This document shows positions 1 through 14,166 of a stretch of DNA of 64,000 nt, one piece after another. Both the position numbers and the translations under genes were made by a program. The stretch covers positions 7,027,821-7,091,820 of the forward strand of contig CM055753.1 in NCBI GenBank assembly GCA_029465975.1, given 5' to 3'. The DNA is from Dallia pectoralis. Lineage: Eukaryota > Chordata > Actinopteri > Esociformes > Umbridae. Under the pieces are notes generated by a model that was not told the origin of the DNA, did no database searches, and worked only from the letters and a program-made list of their open reading frames with translations. Positions within the stretch are counted from its first letter, which is position 1; each line of letters opens with the position of its first letter.

Positions 1-3000
1 CCGCGCAGAAGCTGACCTCCGTTCCAGAGGCCAGAGCCTCTGTAGATACAGTCCGAGGACGCCTGCATGGCTCTGAAATATGGCAGAGTTCAGAAGATTG
101 TCCCGACTGGGCTCTGCTTTATCCTGTGGGTTTTTTAAACGGCAGGAGATGGAGACTAGAGACAAGGTGGGCCTGCATTATCTCAACCCCATCTATATCT
201 GTAAGGCACTCGGCACGTTTTCCCCGTCGTGTCGTCTTTTTGTTTTTGCACAGTATGACATCATTCACGCCTCCCATAATCCTCTAGGACAGGAGGAGGG
301 TTGGGGGTGTGGCCCAAAGAACGCTACATCCCTTTTTAATCCACCTGTCAATAATGATGACAACCAAAGCTGTAGTCGATGTGTGTGTGTGTTAGCGTGT
401 GTGTTAGCGTGTGTGTTAGCGTGTGTGTTAGCGTGTGTGTTAGCGTGTGTGTGCGTGTGTGTGTGTTAGCGTGTGTGTGTGTTAGCGTGTGTGTGTGTTA
501 GCGTGTGTGTGTGTTAGCGTGTGTGTGTGTTTAGCGTGTGTGTGTGTGTTAGCGTGTGTGTGTGTGTGTTAGCGTGTGTGTGTGTTTGCGTGCCTGTGTG
601 CGCGCGTGCTTATTACAGCTCCACTGTGCTTCATATTGTAAATCAAGTAAAAGAACCCCGAGCTCACCTACCCCCTCTAGAGGTGAGTCCAGGGTAGATC
701 TGAGACGGTGGCCGTTGCTCGGTTACCAACAGTATATATGGTGCCATTTCTGTCAGGGCCGGGATGATAGGAACCCATCCTTACCGTGTGAGGGTTGAGG
801 TTTGTAAAGGCCACTGTCTGTTGGGTGTATGGACATGTGTGTGTGTTTGTGTCAGTAAAATGCAATCCTCCCCAGTCAGACACTGTGCCAGTGTAAGCTT
901 TAGTAAAGCAGCCTTATTACAGACCAAGAGATGCACACTAGTAGCACCCCCCCCACACACACACGCACACTCTCACACATTTATACCACTAGGATACAAA
1001 GAGAAGACTTAAAGACTTACGGATCCGCTACTTAATTACACTTTTATTCGGATACAATTTTATTAATTTTGTGCAATATTTTTTTTCTTGATGCATGTGA
1101 TTTTGAATAATGGTATATTGTAAAATAGAAATGATGAACTATACTGTTTTGAAAGAAAAAATGAAAGTTAAAATAATTGACCTTCCCCACCGAGGTATTA
1201 TAACCCCTAAAACCTAGAAACATTCCGTTGTTGTAAAAAAAGAGATATAACATTTATTTACAGACTTGTTTTATAAGTCTGAGTTTTTGTTTGTTTTTTC
1301 ACTCCTGATGAATCTGTGATTTTCCTGCCGATGTGTCAGTAGGAGTGACAAGCGATCTAGCCAGTTGAGCTAAAGCCTCTGGATGGGAAGCTAGCTCATT
1401 GGCCTAGCTGTAATGATTGGGCGGAGTTTATTATGCACATGAGTCTGTTGATTGAAGACAAATCTGAAATGACCGACATGTACCAACGACAGGAGGGACT
1501 TCGTTATCTGACCATTTGAATCGCAGGAACACTGTGTTCCTGTGAAACGACAAAATCACTGCTGATGAGCACTTAGTACCGGAGTTCTTCCATTGGCTGA
1601 TCAAAGTCTGCCGCTGCCACTGGATAATTCCTCCTCTGCTCTGATTGGCTGGGCCTAAGCAGCCCAGGACTCAAATCAGACCCACAAGGACTTGAACTCT
1701 GAGATGTGTCGCTTGTTAAAGAGGGGTGGACACTCCGATCAGAAGAGGTGAACAGGGGGCAGAAATGGATGAAACGTGATGGAATGACTCGAGCCGATTG
1801 CCAATGTAGCGAGGGTGGCCCCTCCCTGAACTCCCCGTTCCCCCACGGTCTCTGGCACGCTGACACCAGAGGGAACGGACGGCCCTGTTTTACTTATCGC
1901 CCAGTGAGATGTCGCACTACAAAACCCCCTACATGGGACAGTAGCATAAAGTAAATCAGAGCGGCCGCGGGGGATGAAAATGGTCTAGGATGTCTTGCTT
2001 TCGTCTTGTTTGTGGAACACTGCAACTTAAAGCCTCCACTCATGTTCACAATGGCTAGGCTGTGTGTGTGTGTATGTGTGCGTGATGTTTTTTTATCTCT
2101 TGGGGAAAGGTTTTCATAGCGTTCACTCGACATCAACAATGTTAACTAAACGCAGTATGGTGAACACATCATGTAGATTTGGGCAGAACGCAGCTGTGCA
2201 AACGGAACGGGGTCTTGTAATACATTAGAAATCGACTGCATATCTGTGTGTTCCGTACGTGTCAATAGTGTGCCTAAATGTTCTGTCAACTCTATTTTCA
2301 TATTTTTCTTTAACAAAAGGATCAAACAGAATGTCATTTTAGAGTGAGCTGAAGGGAACTCTGAATACTCTAGGGCCAGACAACTAACGACTTTAGAGCC
2401 AGGGGGGGAAGTTATAGGACTCTAGAACAACGAGTGGCCAACCCTCCAGGAGAATGATTGGCCGTGCCGGCTTTTGCTCCGCCCCTGCTCTGTTTGGACA
2501 ACAAATCCCGGTTCTGCGGAAGAGGAGCCGCAGCCGGTTTCCATAGCGTCGTGGGCAGGTGTTAGAGCTGGGCTGGACCAAAACTCTGCACAGTAGTGTA
2601 ACTTCAGGAGAATAGTTGGACATCCCTGCTCTGGGGTATTTTTGCGTCATGCTTATCAAACTATTCCTTTGGAGACGCTGAACTCGGATCAGTATAACAC
2701 TAATAATAAAACGATAACTCTGACTAACAGACCACTGTGTAGTCGTTCGTAGTTATTCAGCGGTCAGTCTTTCTGTCCGTACTCTGGTTCTTCTTAATCT
2801 TTCTCCACCTGACGTTTTCTGTCTTTTTTTTCCCCTCATTTTTTTCACACGGACACTCAACCTGGAGTTAGCAGGAGCTTCAATTAGGCGGTTGATATGA
2901 ATACCACCTCTTTCCCAGCCTCTTGAGTACAACAAGTATGTCTGGGACAACCAGGACTCGAAGTTGGCCTTAGTGGGAGTGAAGTACTGATCTTGGTTAG

Positions 3001-4452
3001 ATGAAAATTATTATGAGAACGTGCTCCAAAATTGAGAGGTGTTTCTAATGTATGTTAATGTAAATACTTCTTTAACATCTAGTCCAGTAGAAAAAATGTA
3101 GTTCTGGCCCAAGTAAGTATGTCAGTATTGTGTCAGCTCAGCTATGCCTGAATAGGTGAAGGTGATGTGGGAGATGATTGGTTGGCAAGTAAAGACAAGA
3201 AGTCCAATGCATTTCTCATTGGGAATTTGTCAAAGAAATATTGGATTATGTAGGCTAGGTTTGACTCACTGCTGCCTGACTTGTGGTTGAGGTTATTTGG
3301 GTAAGGGTTACTCCTTAGAAGATGCCATTCCTTACCAACATGTAACCACACACTCTCACACAACCTGTTTCAAATATGGCTGCAGGGTTTAACTAAGGTG
3401 CATCTGTCTCGGTTTCTCACACTGTCTGTCTTGAACACACACACATCTTGTTGGTTAGTAATGGTACTATCTGTCATAAGGTCTGTGCGTCAAATAAGCA
3501 TTGTGTTATTCTGTTCACTTTGTTGTCTGTTGTCGGGTTATGTTCCTGCAACCCACAAGAATGTCCTCAGAACACGTGTCATGTATGTCCCGTTAAGTGA
3601 AAGTTCAGACGTGGCCTGCAACAGTGGTTCCCAACTTCTTCCAGGAGTACGTACCCTTTAGGCAATAACTTTGATTATATACGATTTAGAACAAGCACAC
3701 CAGATTCAACTCATCACTAGGTACTGATGTTGATCAATTGGGGCAACTTGCGGTGTTGGACTAAGCATATCATGAATCTATTTATAACACCGACAGACGA
3801 GCATGTCAATCAAACACCCTGGGACTGAATTCTTTCTGAACGTTATTGACAACCTTTTTTCTATGTAGAGGTTGTGTGTGGCTTGTACATACCTTCTCAC
3901 CTATTTCATTATGAGAATATAAAAACGTTTTATTCCATATAATTCTTATACACACACATTTAATTCGCAATTAATTAATAAAGATCAGTTTCGTCAGATC
4001 TTATCAATGAAACATTTGCACACATAAAACTATGCAGCTGGCAAACCCACATCCTTATTGCTGCTAGTTGGAACTTGCTCCAGCCAATCATAAGTGTGCT
4101 TACTGCCGCTATTATGAAAAGTCAAATTACACAGTCAGAATTATTAACAAAAATATATATTTGGGTACTAATTCAAGATAACGGTTGCGTTGAATGCATC
4201 TGGTTTTAAATCTGTTTTGAAAAACACAAATTGAAGGGAAAGGCGGGGTTTATGACTTTGTGCCTATGGAAGATAGTGACGAACCGCCGCTGTTATGTTG
4301 TAGTCGAGTTGGTATTTCTTGTGTCCAGTGCGTGTTTTTTTCTCCATGCCTGTTCTTTGGAAGCGAGAACCCGAAGCCAACGGAACTATAACTCAGTTTA
4401 AAAAAAGAAAGGCCGGTGAAAGACACATGTGATCCATCAGCGAACCGAGAAA
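1..4452. other. Intergenic DNA and 5' flank of ankrd28
   Basis: No exon with homology or a convincing coding signal is visible. It contains the GT minisatellite (379-600), CA tracts and interspersed-repeat-like stretches at 2420-2640 (aaccctccaggagaatgatt, gagctgggctggacc) and 3610-3800 (cagtggttcccaacttcttc). The ankrd28 transcription start is presumably in the last few hundred bases; no TATA box is evident. Confidence 0.5.
379..600 (+). repeat. GT-rich minisatellite (gtgtgtgttagc)
   Basis: Repeats of gtgtgtgttagcgt with drifting GT-tract length, ending in a plain GT tract. This is an intergenic sequence left of ankrd28. Confidence 0.9.
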
Positions 4453-7400
4453 ATGGTGGTTCTGAAGATTGGGGACCAGGTAGGCTGCGGACTAATACAG
4501 TCATAGTTAGTAAACTATCTATAGAAAATAAACCGGTTGTAGTTGGCGTAAGGTGTGTTCACGCATGCAGCTCAATACTGATATTTCTATTTTTTATTGG
4601 TCTTCTGACCAATCACATCAGCCTTGAAAGAGATCTGATCTGATACGATTGGTCAAAAGACATGCAATATATTATAGATTAAAGACTAAGTATAATAAAG
4701 CAAATGTACAGCCCATAAATACGACTGTCGTAAAAAGCAAAGGCATTTCAATCTTAGTGGTAATTAAGTCATTAGACAACTTGCCAACAAACTACTTTTC
4801 ACTGTCAATTAGATTGTCACCTAGCAACAAAGTCCCCTAACAAGACATCAAGGATAGAATGTATTCATTACATTTAACTGGCTAAATGTTATGTTTAACA
4901 GGGTTAGGCAGGGGTATTACAATCTGGCCCTAGATGCCAGTTCCACTCAAACCTGTATCACGGTGCATTTAATGACGAGCTAGAACATAAAACCCGCAGG
5001 CTCTGTCCCTGATTGGTTAATATTTCAATACCCATGCTATAAAGAATCTACTTGAATTCGTACAATATTCCGACTGAGCGTACATCTTGGTTTTGTTTGT
5101 GTAATCAATTGTTTGTCCAAAGGTTTCTCTACTGTGTGTGTCCAAAGGTTTCTCTACTGTGTGTGTCCAAAGGTTTATCTTACTCCAAGTTGTTTAGTTG
5201 ATAAGCAGAGCATGCAGAAAACTTACTCTCAGACTGCCAGTGTACACCCACTAGTAACAATTAGTCTATTATCCACTGTTTATTTTTTAATTAGTCTGAT
5301 TATAAAAATCATACACACATTTTCTTCTCCTGTGGGTCCCAGGAAAATGATTCCCAATGTTCCATGTCCCCATAGGCATACTTGGTTAAATAAAGGATAA
5401 ATTAAAAAATACAATTATTGAACTGAGCTTAACCCTAATGTGTAAAAAACGAAGCCCCACTCTAACCCTAACCACACTAGTAAGTTTTACCCTAAACCTG
5501 CCCTATATCGTTGGCTATATCTAGAGAAAAACTGGACAGAATTTTTACTATGTTGGTTTGTGGGGGTCACTTCATGTATAGTAAAACTATCTCTCCTGTA
5601 GATGGAGCCAGCTAACATCCTCATCTTGTGATTTTTATTTGGAAGTGTGGCGAGAGTACATTTCACTGACACACGGCAGGAACAGTAAATGTACTTGTTT
5701 TTTAATACCTTTGTTGAACCATATTCCAAAACAAAAAACAGTTAGTCAGATGATTTTAAGCCTCAGAAGCGCACATCCAGTTCTGACTGATTGATGCTGG
5801 ACTGTGTGTGGATGTGTTCACACATGAAGCTAGACCCGCTTCTCCCTGTTACCAAATACCAACATTGACCCCTAGGGTGTCCAGCTCTGTCGTGTGTGTG
5901 TGTGTGTGTGTGTGTGTTCCTGTGCGCTTGCGAGAGCATGCATGTTCACATACATCTCTGAATGAGTCTCGCATTACACACATCTTGTTAGCAGATTTAG
6001 AGAAAATATCCCTGCCGGTTGAAGTTGAATCACCCAAAACAAATGAAATAGCGAGAAACTTCTCTCAGGACATGTTGGGTCAGAGTTAAGAGGTCACTGC
6101 CTGTGAGCGTCCTGTGTGTGATGTTGCAGTATTTTTCATATGACCAGTTTGGGTTCTGTGTTGTGAAGTGTCTTCATAGCTCAGCCGAAATGGCAGTTAT
6201 TTTAGGAAAACCGTTTGTAAAGACAACACAGGCCCTAGCAGCACAGATTTATGGAGCAGAGGGCTATGGTATTTTCCAGATGGTCTGTGGTTTGTCGTAA
6301 CCCAGCGCTGGTTTTTCCGCAAACTGCCTAGACTTATAGCCTTCTCTGTGCTGGTGCTGGTCTGGACTAATGGCATGGACTGGGAACACAGACAGGGACC
6401 ATATGTAATTTGATTCAGAGCTTGCAGTTTTACCGACCAACTCAAGGTAAATGAAAAACAGACACGTACCGTACACACTGATTTAATGGGGTTTTGTGGC
6501 TAGGCTAGTTTTCTCCATAGGCTTTGACTCGCATATGAGTAACAGTTATACACACACACACACACTGCCCTAGTTGACTTGCCAGTTTGTACATTTTTTG
6601 TAATAAGGGACTTAGGGATGTTGTAGCTCAACCACAAATACAGGGTTACTGGCAAACGCTCTTGTAAACAGGCCTCTTTAAAATCTATGGGAAAGATAAA
6701 GCTTCTATTCTACTGGAGAACAGCAGAGTCTTTGTGCTCCAAAATAAAAGACCAGTACAAACCAGTACAGACTGCCACTATGGACTGTACTAGGTAACAA
6801 CAAACCAGTACAGACAGACACTATGGACTGTACTAGATAACAACAAACCAGTACAGACAGACACTATGGACTGTACTAGATAACAACAAACCAGTACAGA
6901 CAGACACTATGGACTGTACTAGATAACAACAAACCAGTACAGACAGACTAGCTCCAGCCAGTCGAGTCTGTAACAGCTCACTAAATAGTAACAGACACAC
7001 CCACTCTACCTACCTATCACTACTCTTTCATTCTGTCTCTCCCCCACCCGTCACCATCCCCCATGCTATTTTCTATTTCGCTGCTACCTATCACCCCCTC
7101 TCCTCACCTCTTTCACCATTATTTACCTCTCTTTCATCCCTCCCCGTTTTATAGTTACCTCACCTCCTTCTCGTTCTGTCATTCACTTCACCCACCTCCC
7201 TCCCCTGCTGCTCTCCCCAAAAGCGGTGGTTTCAGCAGCCTTCTGAATGGCGCGGCCAACACACAGTCTGGTTGCATTGTCCTCACTGATCGCGATTGGG
7301 CCCCTGAGCGCGTGTGCGTGTGAGCGAGGAGAGTGCGTGTGTTCCGCTGCAGCGGCGCGGTCCGCAGCTTCCTGTGTGCCAGCCAGTCAGATCAAAGTGC

Positions 7401-10400
7401 CGCATGCCACCGCTGCCCTGATCCCGAGGAATCCGTGCGGTGCGCTAGCCGACGTGTTTCCGAGTGGGAGGGAGAGGGAGAGAGAGGGGGAGAGAGAGGA
7501 AAGGAAAAGAGAGAGTGAGAGTGATCGTACATGTGTGTCCGTTAGAGACGGAACTGCCTGCCTTCCAGACTGCTGTAACCCTGGACGACCGAGGGGACAC
7601 AGCCGCTTCAAGCCTGGATTATATTAAACGTGTGGTGTTAATGGAATGGGGCGGTTATGATAGACGGGGGGTACATTGTTGTCACCCTGATGAGGTAGAC
7701 GCCACAGACGTGCATGTGTAAGTTACTGGTGTGTACGTTGTGATGCGGTCGGAGCGGGCAAGCCGCGTGTGTATCGTAGTGCTGGAGGAGGAAGAGGAGG
7801 ATGAACATTCATCTCCTCCTCGACCCTCCGCTTCTTTTCCTCGCCTCTCTCCCCTATTTCACCCCAAAGCCTCTACGGACCGCAAGTCCCATCATGCCGC
7901 GCGTCGCAGAGCTCAGGAAGACAAGGTGAGCTCCCTCGGTTTGGTTGGCCAGTTGTATAACCAGGGTGAGAGAAGCATTCAGGATATATATTCATTAGGG
8001 AACCCGAAGACAATGTAACGACATGCGTACTACACTACATAGGTGTTGTGTAACACCTGCTTACTATGTTGGTGTTTGGTTTTTATTTGTGGGCAGTTAT
8101 AACTTTCCACTGGTGGAACTAATAGTATACTATGGAATGTATTGGTTGCCAGTAGCAGACAGTCCATAGTGGCTAGTACAGTTCATAGTGGCTAGTACAG
8201 TTCATAGTGGCTAGTACAGTCCATAGTGGCTAGTACAGTCCATAGTGGCTAGTACAGTCCATAGTGGCTAGTACAGTCCATAGTGGCTAGTACAGTCCAT
8301 CGTGGCTAGTACAGTCCATAGTGGCTAGTACAGTCCATAGTGGCTAGTACAGTCCATAGTGGCTAGTACACTCCATAGTGGCTAGTACAGTCCATCGTGG
8401 CTAGTACAGTCCATCGTGGCTAGTACAGACCATCGTGGCTGTCTGTATGTCTGTTGTCACATTGCTGCTGTGTACCTGACATTTAGCGAAATCCCACCTG
8501 GTGATCAACAGCTGTAAAACGACATTTCACTTTTATAGATGCAGATTTTCTATAGTTTTGATTAGTTTTGATGGCTGTGGAACAGATTTACTCTAGACAC
8601 AGATTAAGAATTAAGTTGGGAATCTCCATTGCTTCTCACTCCATGACATTGATGGCTGTAGGGTTTTAGACATGCCAGAAGATTAGAGAATCATTTTTGT
8701 TTGGCTCATGCATTGTAGTACAGTGGTTGTCAATTAAGCTAATGTTTCCTGTCTGGTGTGGTACAGTCCCTGATTGGAAAATATATGTCTGGTTTATATA
8801 GTTATTTGTGTTGTGTTTTAGCCATCTAAAATACACATTTCCGATAACGTGAGATAGAAAACAAGTTGTGATACGAGAGAGGAAGCGGCGACTGCCGGAA
8901 TATATTATCTGTTTTTTTCGCATTACATTCATAATTCATGAACGAATCTACGACCTTCTAAGGTCGAGGCTTCAGAAGAGTTAACCTCTGGTTAAACAGA
9001 ATGGAAAATAAAGCTTGGATCTTATTGCTTTCTGTAAAAAGTGGGTAAAAAAAATCTGAACTGAAGTTGGGATGCCTTGTAAGTGTAATCAAGATATGTG
9101 TAGTAAACACGGTATGTATAAAGCAACACCAGGCTTTTCCACACACACACACACACACAGAGCATTTTTTCATTCATACTCTCAGCGTGGTGTGTGTGGG
9201 GGCGGCAGTGAGAAATAAGAGGTTTGACGAGGTTCATTCACTTGTATCTTTCTGTCAATAAAGACTCTGGTTGGAGCCTTCATTCATTCAACTTTACTGC
9301 TCTGTGCACTCGCCAATAGACCTGATTGTAGTCTGACAGGTCTGTGTGTTAAAATGGCTACTGTGCGTGTTTTTGAGAGTATCTTTGAATGATGTGTGGG
9401 GTTTAAAGGGTGTTTGTTGTTAGGAGTCAGTTCTGTGCTGGCACCTGCAAAGCCCAAACATTTGTGGTGGGGGTACCGGTGGGTTGTTGATTGTGTGGTC
9501 CTGTGGTCCAGCAAGATGTTTGTGACACACACGGACACACACACACACATTGATGGTTGTCTGTGTCTGTGTGTGTCTCCATACAGCCCTCCCTCCTGAA
9601 ATCCATATTCTCTGTCAACCCTGAGGAGGTCCGCTCCCTAATACTCCAGAAGGAAGATGTCAACGTTCAGGTAACGAAACAGGGCATTCCTGGTCACATG
9701 CCGAACTCTGTTAGTCCAGAAAGACCCTCGTCTCCCATCTGAACCGCTACAGAAAAGCTGTCCTTGTCTCTGACTTCACAATTACTTCCACTAATTGGAA
9801 AATACTTGACAGGTGAAAGCTGGTCATTACATCCGCCTGGCTGTCCTAGTCAGTATAATATCAGTGCAGTGAACCTTACCAGAAACCTTCTGGATGTGTG
9901 AAGGCACAATCTGTGTTGAGAAGACAGAGGCTTTCAGCCAGTCTGGTTAGACCGTGCCCCCCCACCACCACCACCTCTATATACTTATCCCCCCACCACC
10001 ATTTCCCTCTCTATAATGCTGGGGTCATCAGAGACATGTTGGTGGGATGGCTGATTCAGCAGGTTTCAGTCTGACCTATCACAGGCCTCTGGTCTCAGTC
10101 ATGTGACCTTGTTTACAACCTAGAGTACTCCACTGATTGCCCTCTGCCGCATGGACAGAACAAGAGATGGAGGAATGCAGGCAGGGAAAGAGCAGCGGGG
10201 GGTTAAAGAGAGAGAGAGAGGCATGCTAGTGATAAAGAAATGCAGAGCGAGAGAGGGGGGGTTGAGCTGGAAATGATTGTTGCATCCAGATTTCCTAGTC
10301 TGGTTAGTTCAACAGAGGAGATGTTGGTTTTCTGGTCAAACCGAACAGTAAACAGAGAGAGTCTAAATCTGTCCTAGTCCCCACAAGTACAGAAAAAACG

Positions 10401-12027
10401 GACAATCCAATACCCACAATGAGTTTAGGTAAGGTTTGGTAATTAAGGTTACGGTGTGTGTGTGTGTGTGTAATGTGTCTGTCTGGTCCCTTCTCTATCA
10501 GGACAATGAGAAGAGGACTCCACTCCACGCTGCTGCCTACATAGGAGACGCTGAGATCATCGAACTTCTCATCCTCTCAGGTGCACAAGTGACCAGGATA
10601 AAACGAGGCCTTCAGGCATCAACAAAGAACTATTAGTCACCCGGGCAACGATTGCACAATTGAAATATATAAATATGGATATTGGCAATGTAACTACATC
10701 TGCTGGCTGGAAAATGAAGTAATACAAGATAAAGTCTGACATGCCGAAAAAGCTTCACAGATTTTTCTGTGGGGGGTTCTGTTTGTTTTTATGATGAACA
10801 GTAACAGGTGGTGTCTATTTTAACACCTGACACGCGTGAGCATCACAAAGCATCATGGGAGTTTCTGCCCCCAGGCCCCAGTAACCCAGGGACCCTTGCA
10901 GAGGAGAGACTCTTTTTGTCTCACCCACTAGTTCTTCTTGAAACAAAATAGTACAATTTATCAGCTGTTCACATCTCTCCATTGACTCACACATCTTTCC
11001 ATCTCTCCTTTCTACAGGAGCCAGAGTAAATGCTAAAGACAACCAGTGGTACACTCCCCTTCACAGGGCTGTTGCCTCTGGTAGTGAGGTAACGCAGCAC
11101 TGTTACAGAAACACGCACACTTGCTAGTACACGCGAAGTGTCATGTTAACCACAAGTCATAAATACTTTCTCTGGAGAACTCCGGCCTGGTTGATACACT
11201 GTGTGTGCATGTATGCATGGAATGTGTGTGTGGTATGTGTGTGTGTGTATGTGTATATATGGGTATGTGTGCGTGCGTGTTTTGCAGGATGCTGTCTGTA
11301 TGTTGATAAAACACAGCGCTGACGTGAACGCCCGAGACAAGAACTGGCAGACTCCGCTCCACGTGGCGTCTAGCAACAAGGCTATCCGTGTTGCCGAGGC
11401 CCTCGTCCCATTGCTTAGCAACGTCAATGTGTCGGACCGGGCCGGTAGGACAGCCCTCCACCAAGCTGCTTTCAGCGGACACCTGGAGGTAAAACACACC
11501 GTCAGTAGGACAGTCTGGTAACCAGTGTGTTATGGGCAGCCTGGTTCTGGTCCAGGTGTTCTGTACCGCCACGTGTCTAGGGTGTTGTAAACCTTTTGGT
11601 CCTCTGAGCCCCTAAATGGCACACTGGTTAAGTCACTGCCTTGTCTTGAGACCGGGGTTCAAATCCCGCTCACCCAATAGCTCCCTGGAAGGCAGTCTGT
11701 TCAGCCTGCTTCGTCCCCTTCCAGATATGCCTCGTAGCGAAACTGAAGTCCTAGAGAACAGTTTCAGGAGACATATCTCGACAGCGTTGTGATGGAATTG
11801 GCTGCCTTCAGGCAGGGATGTTCTCACGAATAGGGAAATAAGACTTTCACTCATGTACAACAAGAATGTCATCATGGTTTCAAATGAAGATTTTTTTAAA
11901 TGTGTCTCAGATGGTGAAGCTGCTTCTCTCCAGAGGAGCCAACAGCAATGCCTTTGATAAGAAGGAAAGGAGAGCCATCCACTGGGCTGCCTACATGGGT
12001 AAGACACACACACACTAACACACATGT

Positions 12028-12061
<34 letters not shown>

Positions 12062-12843
12062 GTATGGCACCATAATCCAATCTGAATACATTGTCTCCCT
12101 CCTCAGGTCACGTGGAGGTGGTCAGGTTGTTGGTGTCAAACGGGGCAGAGGTGGACTGTAAAGATAAGGAGGGTTATAGTCCGCTGCTCACCGCTGCCTC
12201 TAGTGGCATGACCACCACTGTGCAGTACCTACTGGGGCTGGGCGTTAAGGTAACACATCGATCCACCTGTGGGGGTATACTGAGATGACAAACTGCTCTC
12301 TCCCCTGTCTCTCTCCCCAGATTAATCAGGGTAATATATATGGTATCTCAGCTCTCTCACCTGTCTCTCTCCTCAGATTAATCAGGGTAATATATATGGT
12401 ATCTCAGCTCTCTCACCTGTCTCTCTCCTCAGATTAATCAGGGTAATATATATGGTATCTCAGCTCTCTCACCTGTCTCTCTCCCCAGATTAATCAGGGT
12501 AATATATATGGTAACTCAGCTCTCTCAGCTGTCTCTCTCCTCAGATTAATCAGGGTAATATATATGGTAACTCAGCTCTCTCACCTGTCTCTCTCCCCAG
12601 ATTAATCAGGGTAATATATATGGTAACTCAGCTCTCTCCCCTGTCTCTCTCCCCAGATTAATTAGGGTAATATATATGGTAACTCAGCTATCTCACCTGT
12701 CTCTCTCCCCAGATTAATCAGGGTAATATATATGGTAACTCAGCTCTCCATATAGCCTGCTACAATGGCCAGGACGTGGTGGTCAACCAACTCCTGGAGG
12801 CTGGGGCCTTTGTCAATCAGGTACACCTGTTCACATGTACTTG

Positions 12844-12874
<31 letters not shown>

Positions 12875-13603
12875 CAAATGCGTGTAGTAACGGTATCTCT
12901 CTCTAACAGGTTAATGAACGGGGTCTGTCTCCACTCCACTTCTCAGCCTGTTCCCGCCAGGGGGCGCTGTGTCTGGAACTACTGCTGGGGAACGGAGCTA
13001 ATGTCAATATCAGGGTAGACACACACACACACACACACTGCTCTAGTTCTAGCACTAGGAGTTATAACACTGTTCTCATCACCCTGGGAAGGTTGATGAT
13101 ACCAACAGCATTGCTCTGTCCCCCTCCCTCTCTCCTCCCTCCCATCCCCTTTATCATCCACCCACCCCACTCCTCTCTCTCATCCTTTTCTCCCCCTCTG
13201 TCTCTTCCTCCAGAGTAAGGATGGAAAGACTCCTCTTCACATGGCTGCAGTCCATGGCAGGTTCTCACGTTCTCAGGCTGTTATACAGAATGGTGAGGAC
13301 CGACCCCCACCATCCTCCCACCCGACCCCCAACATCCTCCCACCTGACCCCCACCATCCTCCCACCCGACCCCACCATCCTCCCACCCGACCCCCACACG
13401 ACCCCCACCATGCTCCCACCCGACCCCCACCATCCTCCCACCCGACCCCCACCATCCTCCCACACGACCCCCACCATCCTCCCACCCGACCCCCACCATC
13501 CTCCCACACGACCCCCACCTTCATCCCACCCGACTCCCACCCAACCCCCACCATCCTCCCACACCTCCCCATGGCTGTTTCACAACTTACTATGCGTGTG
13601 CGT

Positions 13604-13635
<32 letters not shown>

Positions 13636-14124
13636 AGGTGCTCATGTGGACTGTGAGGATGACAATGGGAACTGTCCTCTTCACATAGCTGCTCGCTATG
13701 GACACCAGCTACTGATCAACAATCTTCTCACACACGGGGCCAACACCGCCAAGTAAGACGCACACACACACACACACTATTTGGTTTGATTTGGCTCTAC
13801 ACACAATGTGCTATGTAAATGGTAAAATGGACTGCATTTTATATAGAGCATTTCACAGACCCAGGGGCCACCAAAGCGCTTTACATATTGCCTCACAATT
13901 CACCCATTCACTCACACATTCATACACCGATGTATCCAGTCACCGAATTACATCTAGTCACCCAATCATGTTCCAGCACCCAATGACTCTTGAGGTTATA
14001 GTGCTTACTCAAATTAAAATGTAAAAATTGCTTCACCGCCCAAATGCATATGGAAAAATGTCTACACACACACACTCCTCACACAGAGGGCCAACACTAC
14101 CAAGTTGACAGAAATACATACATA

Positions 14125-14166
<42 letters not shown>

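Noticed and set aside
7247..7627. Overlapping open frames in the CpG-rich patch
   Set aside because: GC-rich DNA with few stops; no homology or splice logic supports them, unlike the 7743-7925 frame, which at least has a phased donor.
11630..11690. tRNA gene
   Set aside because: A B box is present but the cloverleaf is not convincing and a non-tRNA tail follows; it is better explained as a tRNA-derived SINE.
13221..13756. Proline-rich frame running from ankrd28 exon 10 to exon 11
   Set aside because: The middle is the intron 10 minisatellite; real splice sites at 13293 and 13637 join the conserved ankyrin codons in phase.
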